From CAWGMT01 sp963823675 (GTDB taxonomy: Bacteria > Planctomycetota > Planctomycetia > Isosphaerales > Isosphaeraceae), in the NCBI GenBank assembly GCA_963823675.1, contig CAWGMT010000014.1, positions 62,001 through 126,000 of the forward strand: a stretch of 64,000 bases of DNA, written 5' to 3'. Below the pieces are notes generated by a model. It made no database searches, was not told the DNA's origin, and worked only from the letters and a program-made list of their open reading frames with translations. Position 1 is the stretch's first letter; every line of letters begins with the position of its first letter. Of the stretch, positions 17,797 to 31,765 are shown piece by piece. A program made the position numbers and the translations under genes.

Positions 17797-18071
17797 TGCG
17801 ATTCCCCCGCTTCTCGGTAGATCGTGGAGGGCCGAGCCGGCCGCGTCGCGTCGGATGCACAGCCCTCGTTCATCAGAAGGCTAGGCCATGCAAGCCGGCC
17901 CAGCGAATCACTCTCGCTCCAACGCACGATCGCCGTTGCGAATCGACAACATGTGAGGGAGCACCAACGACACTTGAGAGGATGGGGTATCGCGTCTGGG
18001 AAGCTCCGGCAGCATCCGCCAAGGTCAGCGTCTCGAGCTCATCGATCGGACGCTCGGCGCGGGAGAGACGG

Positions 18072-19947
18072 TCAGGTACCCCGGTTCGTCACGCTATCCA
18101 GAATTGTCTGCTCGCGTGCCTGGAACAGGTTTCCTTGCCACTCCAGCAAGAAAAGGTAGATGACGATCACGACTGCGCATTGAACCAGTGCGAGTACGAG
18201 GAAGGCCGGAACGGCCGCGGGCCAACCGAGGAATCTCAAGAGCGCTTCGATGGCCAGAGGCAGCAGCGTCGGGCGCGATGGTCAGCGGCAGGACGAACAT
18301 CACCATCGCCAGTTGCACGAGAACCGTCGTCAATTTGGGATTCGAGGGCTTGAGCGAACCCGGGGCGACGTAAACCGGGGTGTAAATTGAAAGGAGGTTC
18401 ATCATGATGCAAAACAGGAGAAACATCGCAATATACTGGGGAATCATCGCCAGGAGATGGTCCAGCCGCATGGGACAAACCGCCTGGAGGATCGCGAGCA
18501 GGATCGAGGCGATACCCAGGGCCACGGGACCAAATGCCAGGTTCTTGCCCAAGAGTATGTCGCGCCGGCGCGCTGCGCTCAAGACGAACACGCGAAAGCC
18601 GTCGCGGTCGAAGCCGAACTGGTTGGCCATCAGTTGCAGCATGCCCAGGAGCACAAGCCCCATCCCGCCGATCGCGATCAGCGGCCGCAGCGAAGGCGGA
18701 ATCCCTTGACGCCCCCGCCACAGCATCGAGCCGAAGATGGGGATCATGATCAACGGGGAGAGCAACATCATCTTCGCCTCCGGCGACCGCAAGAGCGAGC
18801 GGAAGCCCCCCAGCGCGATGGCCGAAACCGGCTCCGACAATCCAGGAAGCCGCGCTTCGAGCAGGAGGTCTCGCGGCTTGCTTGCCGCCGCCGGCGCTGC
18901 GACCGCGCCCGACGGCGCCGGGGCCGGGGCCGGCCGGCGTTTCGCGTTTGAGGTCTGACCCTGATAAAGTCGGATCGTCGTGCGGTACGCGCGCAAGAGA
19001 CTGCCGGCTCCGATCAAGCGTCATTCCCAGGAGGCCCAGAAGCGCCGGCATGATGCGGCCCTCGGCCATGGCCATGACGCCCAGCGGCAGCCAGCCGACC
19101 GGCAAGACCATGTTCGCGATCCGAGCGGTCTCTTCCGCACGCTCCGCAAGCTCGCGGTCAGCCTGCCGCCTGGCTCGCTGGTGCCTCTACGTTGAGCTCG
19201 TTGATTCGGCGCGCGTACTCCGCATGATCGATTTCGTTCGATTGAACAGCGCGACCGAGCTCCGCCATTTCTTCAGTCAGTTTCGCGGCACGGTCGATCC
19301 GCTGCTGCGCCCCCAGGGCCCGAAAACGTTCAGCATGTTCACCAGGTTCGGCAACTGAACGATCAGCTACGAAGATCACGGTCGCGATCACGATCACCGT
19401 CCGGCGGCGGCGGGGGTTGCTCATGAGCGCGGCCAGCCAGCCCTGAAACTGATAGGTCAACGCGGTGACCATCAACAAGAAAGCCGCCAGCATCGGCAGG
19501 ACGGGCAGGAGCGAAAAGGCCCTTGGTGGCGATCAAAGCCAGGCTGAACCCGAGCATCACCGGCACGAAAACGATCAGGCTCAGGCGGCAAAGCGAGCTG
19601 ACATAATTGATCAGGAACGCTCCGTTGACCGAGACGGGCAAGTGCAGGAACTTCGAGAGCGACATCGGCTCGGTCCGCTGCAGCTCGGTCACCAGGCCGA
19701 TGCCCCAGAAGAACAGGAAGGCGACGATCACCGCGTCCCACGCATACATCAGATGCTCGGGCGCGGCCTTGGGAATCGCGAACTGGCCGATCAGGAAGCA
19801 GCCGATCAATAACGGAATCGCCGTGACCAGCGCGCCGATCGCCACGATCGTCATGAGGACGACATTCAGGGCGCCGGCGCGGCGCCACTGGTTCGCGAGC
19901 AGCCGCCAGCGCAGCCAGACGAAAGCCTGCAAGTGCTGCCAGTTCAC
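18072..19947 (-). CDS. ABC-2 type transporter permease (multiple frameshifts)
   Basis: Reconstructed from five to seven frame segments. It starts GTG (VNWQHLQAFVWLRWRLLANQW) at 19947, overlapping the ATPase stop. Hydrophobic segments: VVLMTIVAIGALVTAIPLLI, VIVAFLFFWGIGLVTELQ, LSLIVFVPVMLGFSLALIA, MLAAFLLMVTALTYQFQGW, VLPVGWLPLGVMAM, MMLLSPLIMIPIFGSMLW, LIAIGGMGLVLLGMLQLMA, MFLLFCIMMNLLSIYTP and a last one starting FLVLALVQCAVVIVIYLFLL. It stops at 18072 after ILDSVTNRGT. Breaks lie near 19500, 19350, 19318, 19180, 19030 and 18275. About 625 residues and nine or ten helices, the size of exporter permeases that work with a single ATPase. Substrate unknown. Confidence 0.78.
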
Positions 19948-20714
19948 GAGGCGGCCTCCTCGAGCCAGTTGAGCTTGCGCGTGGCTTCGGGATCGGCGCC
20001 CGCTCTTTCGAGAAAACAATCTTCCAGCGAGCCGCCCTGGCGAATCGTGTCGAGCGCCGCCTGTTCGACCAGCTTCCCCTTGACGATGATGCCCACGTGC
20101 GTGCAGAGCCGCTCGACGATTTCCAGGACGTGCGACGTCAGGAAGACCGTCGACCCGCGGGCGACAAACCCGGCGAGCAGATCGCGAATCACGCGCGAGG
20201 TCACGGCGTCGACCCCCTCGAACGGCTCGTCGAGGAACAGCAGGTCGGGGTTCGGCAAGAGCGCGGCGGCCATGGCCAGCTTCTTCTTCATGCCGTGCGA
20301 GTATTCGAGCGTGAGCTTCTTCTCCTCGTCCTGCAGGTCCAGGAGCGAGAGCAGCTCATCGCACCGGCTGCGGATCGTCTCGCGCGGCATCAGATGGATG
20401 CGGCCGACGAACGTGAGATACTCGCGCGCCGTCAGGTTGTCAAACAGCGCCAGGTCTTCGGGAATGACGCCCATCCGGCGCTTCGCCTCCAGCGACTCGC
20501 GCGGGTCGAGCATGTTTCGGCCCAGCACCAACATCTGCCCGCCGGAAGGGGCGAGCAGTCCCGTCAGCATCTTGATCGTCGTCGACTTTCCCGCGCCGTT
20601 GGGCCCCAGGAACCCGTAGAACGTCCCGCGCTCGACGGCCAGGTCGATGCCGTTCACCGCGCAAAAGTCGTCGAAATACCGCGTTAACTGCTGCGTTTCA
20701 ATCGCCAGGGTCAT
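19944..20714 (-). CDS. ABC transporter ATP-binding protein
   Basis: 256 residues, intact. Walker A GPNGAGKST (37-45), Q-loop region, signature-like YSHGMKKK (138-145, a relaxed LSGGQ typical of ABC-2 exporter ATPases), Walker B LLFLDEP (158-164), and H-loop LTSH (195). The N-terminal LTRYFDDFCAVNGIDLAVERG is the usual A-loop region. The gene precedes and overlaps the permease by 4 nt, so the pair forms one exporter, probably a homodimer of each subunit. The substrate cannot be read from sequence. Confidence 0.95.
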   Translation of the reverse strand: MTLAIETQQLTRYFDDFCAVNGIDLAVERGTFYGFLGPNGAGKSTTIKMLTGLLAPSGGQMLVLGRNMLDPRESLEAKRRMGVIPEDLALFDNLTAREYLTFVGRIHLMPRETIRSRCDELLSLLDLQDEEKKLTLEYSHGMKKKLAMAAALLPNPDLLFLDEPFEGVDAVTSRVIRDLLAGFVARGSTVFLTSHVLEIVERLCTHVGIIVKGKLVEQAALDTIRQGGSLEDCFLERAGADPEATRKLNWLEEAAS

Positions 20715-20832
20715 CGTTTATGCTCGTCAACCGTGATCGTCAGTTTCTTCTGCATTGTGCGCTCCCGCAAAACGTATTAGTACACGGATTGTAAGACCGA
20801 CTCTGCTTGAGGGCAAGTCACGTGAGCGGCGC

Positions 20833-21850
20833 TCAATGAAGGGCGAGGGCGCCGGGCTTCACGTGCTTGGTGAACCTGTCGTTGCCGAAGGTGTGGGGAT
20901 GGAACTCGCCGACGAGGCTGACGTCGCTCTCGGCCGGGATCTTGTCTTCGAGGCCGACGGCCCAGTAGACGGCGTTGACCAGCATGCGGCGGATCCCGGC
21001 GCTCTCCAGGTCGGTGGCGGCGCCCATCGTGGTCGTGAAGACTCGAGCGGGCTTGCCCGACTTGCCGGTGAAGGTCTTGACCCAGGCGACCGGCATCATC
21101 GGGTCGTTCTTCTTGCCGTCGACCGGCTTGCCCGTCGGCGGTCATGTCGTCGACGACCTGGCCGAGAACCAGCGGCTTGCTGTCGCCGGGCAGGGGAAGC
21201 CGCACGCCGTAGACGTCGGTCGGGCCCCAGATGTCGCCGTCCTTGATTCCCCGCAGGATCGGGTGGCTCGTCTCGCCCGGCGCGATCAGCCCGCGCGTGC
21301 TTTCCTGCCGTGGTGGCCGTGGTGGCTGATCCACGTCTCGCCCAGCACCTGGCGGCCGAAGCCGCCGTCCCACTCCTTGCTGTTGAACGAGTAGCGGGCG
21401 TACTTCTTGCCCGCGCTTGATGTTGAACGCATGCGTCGCCGTCCTCATGCCGATCACCGGCCGGCCCGACTCGACGTAGTCGACGATCTCCTTCATCTGG
21501 TCGTCGGGCAGGTCGCGGAACCGGGTGGCGATGATCATCAGGTCGGCCTTGCGGAGAGCATCGCAGGCCCGGGATGTTGTCGTTCCGATTGGGCTCGATC
21601 GACCCGTCCTTGCCGATGGCGAAAAGCACCGTGCAGGTGAAGCCGTGGTGCTTGGCCAGGATCTTGGCGAGCTGCGGCAGGGCCTCCTCCGAGCGATACT
21701 CCTCGTCGCCGCTGATCAGGACGACGTTCTTCCCCTGGCCGGGCCCTTCGCCCCCCTGGTAGACGACCCACTGGTCGTCGGCCAGAGCGGTCGACAGCAA
21801 GCAAGCAAGGCCAGGCCGGGAAAATCAAGGTTCGGATCGAGTCGAATCAT
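20833..21850 (-). CDS. ThuA-domain protein (frameshifted)
   Basis: Reconstructed across several frames. Start MIRLDPNLDFPGLALLAC, continuing (shift near 21800) LLSTALADDQWVVYQGG, a probable signal peptide. Then GKNVVLISGDEEYRSEEALP, LAKHHGFTCTVLFAIGKDGS, NDNIPGL, and (shift near 21560) LMIIATRFRDLPDDQMKEIV, DYVESGRPVIGMRTATHAFN, (shift near 21413) YARYSFNSKEWDGGFGRQV, GLIAPGETSHPILRGIKDGD. After a last shift near 21125: WVKTFTGKSGKPARVFTTTM, ending FTKHVKPGALALH. This is a ThuA fold (class I amidotransferase-like, implicated in sugar metabolism). It lies 55 nt downstream of the dehydrogenase-cytochrome gene and is probably co-transcribed. Confidence 0.82.
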
Positions 21851-21905
21851 GTGAGGCTCCCGGTAATCGTGGGGCGTCGGATGGATGTTCGTATGAAAGA
21901 ATTCT

Positions 21906-26870
<4,965 letters not shown>

Positions 26871-26963
26871 CGATGCCTCGGGACTCAGATTTCTCGGCTC
26901 TTTCAGAGCGCACGACCCGACGTGATTCTAACACAACCACCTTGAAGTTGGATAAGTGTCGCG

Positions 26964-27015
26964 TTTCGCGGAGCGAAAGGGCTTTCTTTCGCGGAGCGAA
27001 AGACGACTCTTCCGG
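26964..27015. repeat. Paired TTTCGC-GGA-GCGAAA hairpins downstream of the TIR-NLR gene
   Basis: Two hairpins, 26964-26978 and 26986-27002, each TTTCGC/GCGAAA around GGA. The second extends into ACGACTCTTCCGG (to 27015). Read on the minus strand, in the direction of TIR-NLR transcription, the order is CCGGAAGAGTCGTC then the hairpin, starting about 22 nt past the stop codon. The same arrangement follows the 240-residue gene at 31716-31745. Terminator-like or 3-prime processing role is plausible; no long T-run is present. Confidence 0.65.
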
Positions 27016-27037
27016 TGACTTATCTCTTCCCGGGTGC

Positions 27038-30000
27038 TTATGCGCCCTCGGGCCGCGGCGGGCCGGTAAGCTCGTGCAACTGCTGCTCGATCTGCTCGGG
27101 TGTGTTCCCCAGCGCCTGCAAGAGGCCGCGGTAAGTGTCCAGGACAACGCAGAAATCTGGGTGCTCATTACCGGTCCTCCGCCGGAACTCGCTCAGGATC
27201 TGCAAGCCGCGCCGCGACAGCGGCTCGGCTGCGGCCAGCCGGTTGGTGGCCTGAAGGAGCTTCGCCAGATTGTTGAGCCGGATGGCGACGATGGGGTGGC
27301 CGGGGCCAAAGCTGCGTTCGGCGCTCGCCAGCGTCCGGCGGTGGAGCGGCTCGGCTTCCGCTAGCCGGTTAGTGGCCTGGAGTAGCTCCGCCAGGTTGTT
27401 GAGTGTTGTAGTGACGGTGGGGTGGTCCGGACCGTAGCTGCGCTCGTCGATCAGGAGCGCCCGGCGATAGAGCGGCTCGGCCTCGGCCAACCGGTTGGTC
27501 GCATGAAGCAGCGCCGCCAGGTTGCTCTGGCGGATGGCGACGGTGGGGTGGTCCGGGCCGTAGCTTCGCTCGCTAATCGCCAGCGCCCGGCGGTAGAGCG
27601 GCTCGGCCTCGTCTAGCCGGTTGGTGGCATACAGCAGCGCCGCCAGGGCGTTCTGGTCACGGGCGACGGCGGGGTCGTCGGGGCCGCAGCTTCGTTCGTC
27701 GATCAGGAGCGCGCGGCGGTAGAGCAGCTCGGCCTCGGCTATCCGATCGGTAGCCCGCAACAGGTCCGCCAGGTTATTCAGGCCGGTGGCGACGTCGGGG
27801 TGGTCGGGGCCGTCGCAGGCGCTCGTGGATCGCCAGCGCCCGGCGAAGGAGCGGCTCGGCCTCGGCCAACCGGCTGGTGGCCCGGAGCAGGAGCGCCAGG
27901 CGGTCGAGGGCACGCCCCACCTCGGCGTGGTCGGGGCCATACCGTCGCTCGATGATCGTCAGAGCCCGCCGGTAGAACGGCTCGGCCTCGACCAGCCGGT
28001 TGGTGGCCCGTAGCAGCTCCGCCAGGTTGGTGACGTCGCGGATGACATCGGGGTGGTCCGCCCGGTGGCTGCGCTCGTTGATCGCCAGCGCCCGGCGGCA
28101 GAGCGGTTCGGCCTCGGCGAGCCGGTTGGTGGCCCGCAGTAATTCGGCCAGGTTGCTGAGGGCGCGGCCGACGCTGGGGTGGTCCAACCCGTGGCGTTGC
28201 TCGTTGATCGCCAGCGCCCGGCGGCAAAGCGGCTCGGCCTCGGCCAGCCGGTTGGTGGCCCGCAGTAGCTCCGTCAGGTCGATCAAGGCGCGGGCGACAT
28301 CCGGGTGTTCCGCTCCGTGGCTTCTCTCGCTGATTGCCAGCGCCCGGCGGCAGAGCGGCTCGGCCTCGGCCAGCCGGCTGGTGGCTCGCAGTAGCTCCGC
28401 AAGGTTGATCAGCGCGCGGGCAACCTCGGGGTGGTCCGGTCCGTAGCTTCGCTCGTTGATCGCCAGCGCGCCGGCAGAGCGGCTCGGCCTCAGCCACCCG
28501 GTTGGTGGCCCGCAGTAGCTCCGCCAGATTAATGAGGTCGCGGCCGACGGTGGGGTGCTTCGGGCCGTGGCATCGCTCGTCGATCAGGAGCGCCCGGCGG
28601 TAGAGCGGTTCGGCTTCGGCAAACTTACCGAGTTCCTCGAGTGGACCGGCCGCCTGGTTAGCCAGGTCGGCGCCGTCGGCGCTTTCACGCTCCAGCCATA
28701 GCCACGCGCAGGCCGCCAGCGGTCCGAGCTCCCAGCGCCGATCGTGGCCCACCGAGCTGTCCCAAAGAGACCCGGCCCGTGCCTTGATGTGCGTTAGCAC
28801 GCCCTTTTCCAGCGCCGCGGCGTCGATTCTCCGGGCGTCTCCGAATAATCCCATGACTGCCGAAACGCAGCGGCCCAGTATTGAGCCTTTTGGTTGGTTC
28901 TCGCCGGTTACACACCCCCGCACGAGCCGGTGCATCCGGACTACCAGGGCATTGCGCTGGTCGTCGCATACACCGGTCGGCTGGAGCAGACGCAGGCTGA
29001 ATAGCCGCCGCACGACGGACTGCCAGGGATCGGGATGGCCGGGCTCGGCATCGTGGCCCAAATCGGGGAAACGCGTTGCCGTCACGGCCCGCAACCACGG
29101 GAGCGGCACGTGATCGGCCGGCAAAAGCGCGGCGCAGTCGAGCGCCAGCCGCTCCGGCTCCCCCAATCGTTCCAGCGTGGGCAAGAGCGTGGCGATCAGA
29201 CTCTTCTCGCTGAGCCGCACTCGCTCGGCGGTCGCGCTCGCCGCTTGGTCCAGGCCAGTCAGCCCCTTTCGTTTCAACCGGTCGCGAAAGCCGGCGCACG
29301 TCTCGTCGCCGCTGAACTGGCCCAGGAACACCGCCGCCGCCTCCACCGCCAGCGTGAATCGACCGACTAGCCGTACGATGTCCTCCGCGGCCGCGCGCTC
29401 GGCGGCGTCGCGGAACTTCGCGCCAGGCTGGTGGCTCTCGATCAATTCGACCGCGGCGGCCTCGGACAGCTCATCCACTGGAAGGAATGCGCGGTCGTTC
29501 TCTTTACCGAACAGCTCGTCCTCACCCAGCCGCGTGGTCGCGACCAGGTGCAGCCAGTCGTCCCGCGCCAGCCGCGCGGTCTGCGCCGGCTCCAGTAGCG
29601 TGGGTCGATCCACGTTGTCCAGGATCATCAGCACGCGGCCAGCCGGCGAGGCGTCGGCGCGCTTCTTCAGCTCGCGGAGCACCCTTTCAAATTCCAGGTC
29701 CAGGTCGTTCTTTTCCTCGTCGGTGAACTCGAACTCCAGATCGCGCGCTCCGGCCAGCGATGCCACGGCCGCGCGAAGGTCGTCGCGCCCCTCGCACCGC
29801 ACCTGCCAGCGCCCTGCCGGGTACTCGTGCGCGAAGGCATAAGCGTACTCAAGCGCGAGCGCGGTCTTGCCCATGCCCCCCAGGCCATGGACCGCCGTGA
29901 GCACGCCGAGCTTGCCGAGGCCGAGCGACTCGCGCAGCCAGCGCAGCTCGGCGGCACGGCCCTTGAAGTGCTCGTTGCGCCGGTCGACGTTTCCCTTGGC

Positions 30001-30537
30001 CTCGAGCACCGTGCGGATGCGCGTGAGCCGGTCGTGGATCTGGCGGTTGAGCTCGTCCATCCGCACCAGGACGGCCACGTCGTTGAGCGCTGCGGGGCCT
30101 CTGCTAGACCAGGAGCGAAGGTCGAAGTGCCGGCGGCGACGCAACTCGGCCACCCACTTTGCGGCTCGCTGGTCGTAGTCCTTGTCGGTCCAGCCGGGAA
30201 TCTCGACTAAATACACGGGCGCTACACCGTCGCCCAGCAGCGATCGGGCCGCTTCGTGCTTGAGGTATTCGTTGAGCTCCCAGGCGCAGTAGTCGCTCTC
30301 CAGATAGGCGGGCGACAGGCAGATCAGGAGCAGCCGGGAGTCCAGGATTGCGTCCAGCATGCAATACCGCCAGTTGTACGCGCCCGAGATTTCGACGGTG
30401 TCGAAGAAGACGTGGAGATCCGGTCCGCCCGCCCCGACGAACCGGCGATGATCGGCCTCGATCTGCGCCTTGAGCTCGGTGATCCGTCCCTGGGCATTAT
30501 CGGATCGCGCATAGCTGATGAAGAGGTCGTAGGGCAT
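27038..30537 (-). CDS. TIR-NB-ARC-TPR (NLR-like) protein, two frameshifts
   Basis: Start MPYDLFISYARSDN at 30537, with GGAGG 9 nt upstream. TIR domain residues 3-145: FISYARSDN, VFFDTVEI, LICLSPAYLESDYCAWELNE, where Glu87 in the helix after SDYCAW is the candidate NADase catalytic residue. NB-ARC/STAND ATPase: P-loop GLGGMGKTALALEYAYA (218-234), Walker B VLMILDNVD, sensor-like LVATTRLGEDE. A helical linker precedes about 11-12 kinesin-light-chain-type TPRs of 42 residues (AEPLYRRALAI.ER..GPDHP.V....NLA.LL.ATNR). Breaks near 28470 (2 nt missing relative to neighbouring repeats) and near 27815. It ends HELTGPPRPEGA at 27038. About 1,166 residues. TIR-STAND proteins include known anti-phage NAD-depleting sensors; a defence role here is inferred from architecture only. 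Confidence 0.88.
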
Positions 30538-30977
30538 GGGACGCGGCCTCCGAGAGATGACTCCTGAGCTGAGCGCCACAGAAGTTTGGCCCTTCGGTCG
30601 TTTCACGCCAGCCGCCCGTACGACGGCAAGTCCAAAAGGCTTGGCCGCTGCTCATGGTGAATGGATTCTCGCCCCGCCGCTATCGGAGTCAATACCCTGG
30701 TGGCACGAGGCTGGCCGCCATCCTGCCGCGCATCGACGCTTGGCAATCGCCGCCGCGCGGCCGTCGGGCACGCCCAGCCTCGCGGAGGCGAGGTGAGAAA
30801 ACCGCTGGCACGCACCGGGCCTTGATGCGAGGATATCGTGGTATGTTTCGTCCAGGGTGATCGGGTGGAATCGTCACCGCCATCGTCCCGGGCGGACCGG
30901 CCTTCGTCAACGCAACGCCAATCATCCGTTCGTGTACCAAACACCGCAGAAGATACAGGACTTTGTGAGACAGCGAA
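30538..30977. other. Divergent intergenic region between the TIR-NLR gene and the 240-residue gene
   Basis: About 440 bp between two divergent starts. Apart from the ribosome-binding site of the TIR-NLR gene (GGAGG on the minus strand near 30547-30551) I see no strong promoter consensus, no large palindrome and no gene. Both promoters should lie here, so co-regulation from this region is possible. Confidence 0.5.
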
Positions 30978-31700
30978 ATGGCGGATCAACTCCTGCTGGC
31001 AACGTTGACTGGCGAGCACTTCCAGCCGGTCCGGCTTCATTACAAGGTCTTGAACCGCCCGGGGCTGTTGCGGGCGTTCGAAAAGCTTCGCTGTCTGGAG
31101 TACGATGCCAGTCGGAAGCGCTGGGTCTGGCTCTACGCCCATGAGGCCAAGAAGCTGCAATTCCAGCGATCGCACGCCCAATTCCCGAAAGAGCTTCATC
31201 CGATCGTGATCGGCGCATTCTTCCTGCGAACGAAGGAAACCCTCCTCCTCAATCTCCGCTCCTGCGAGCGCGCCCTCCTGGCGATTCCGTTTTTTGACAC
31301 GCATCTTCCCCGGAGACTCGTCGAACTGGAGGACGCCGAGGTCGTGAACCGACTCTTCCCCGGCACCAAGGCGAACGCGAAACTGACCCCTGATGCCATC
31401 TTCGATGCACAGATCGGCACCGGCATCGATCCTGAAGCCTTCGTGCGACGACTCGCCGAGAAGACCGCCGATGTTTGTGATCCGGAAGAGAAAATGGAGA
31501 TCATGCATGACGATCTCGAATCCCGGGCCCAGGCTCCGCTGCCCGAGATCGAACGGTTTCCCGTGCACTACATTGAGGACGGCATAGAGCCCTTCAAGCT
31601 GGCGTTACGGCTCCGGCAGATGGTCGCCATGGAACACTTGCTAGGCGACCCCGCGTACACCCTGGGCGACGCGATCCGGTCACTCTCCCAAACGTCTTGA
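30978..31700 (+). CDS. Conserved-looking protein of unknown function, divergent from the TIR-NLR gene
   Basis: 240 residues, MADQLLLATLTGEHFQPVRL at the start. No signal peptide or membrane helix; predicted cytoplasmic and mixed alpha/beta. Noticeable segments are YDASRKRWVWLYAHEAKKL, HPIVIGAFFLRTKETLLLNL, ALLAIPFFDTHLPRRLVELE and a C-terminal ALRLRQMVAMEHLLGDP. I do not recognise the family. A coherent amino-acid composition over 240 codons without a frame break supports a real gene. It is divergent from the TIR-NLR gene and is followed 15 nt later by the same hairpin element that follows that gene, which links the two. A minus-strand open frame covering the same DNA looks like its shadow. 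Confidence 0.7.
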   Translation: MADQLLLATLTGEHFQPVRLHYKVLNRPGLLRAFEKLRCLEYDASRKRWVWLYAHEAKKLQFQRSHAQFPKELHPIVIGAFFLRTKETLLLNLRSCERALLAIPFFDTHLPRRLVELEDAEVVNRLFPGTKANAKLTPDAIFDAQIGTGIDPEAFVRRLAEKTADVCDPEEKMEIMHDDLESRAQAPLPEIERFPVHYIEDGIEPFKLALRLRQMVAMEHLLGDPAYTLGDAIRSLSQTS

Positions 31701-31715
31701 GTGATGGGATCTGCA

Positions 31716-31745
31716 CCGGAAAAGTCGTCTTTCGCGGAGCGAAAA
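31716..31745. repeat. CCGGAAAAGTCGTC + TTTCGC-GGA-GCGAAA hairpin
   Basis: Begins 15 nt after the stop of the 240-residue gene. It matches, in inverted orientation and with one mismatch over 20 nt, the element at 26986-27015 downstream of the TIR-NLR gene. It lies between convergent genes (the next minus-strand gene ends at 31766), so it may terminate transcription from either side, or mark one border of a cassette. Confidence 0.65.
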
Positions 31746-31765
31746 GCGACAATGATCGGCGACCA

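Noticed and set aside
12554..20714. Programmed ribosomal frameshifting as explanation for the breaks
   Set aside because: Breaks are too many, lie at unrelated sequences without slippery site plus structure, and hit unrelated families.
30603..31568. Minus-strand 321-residue open frame opposite the 240-residue gene
   Set aside because: Less coherent composition than the plus-strand frame, overlaps the TIR-NLR promoter side, and would collide with the stop arrangement and shared 3-prime element. The plus-strand gene is preferred, though not proven.
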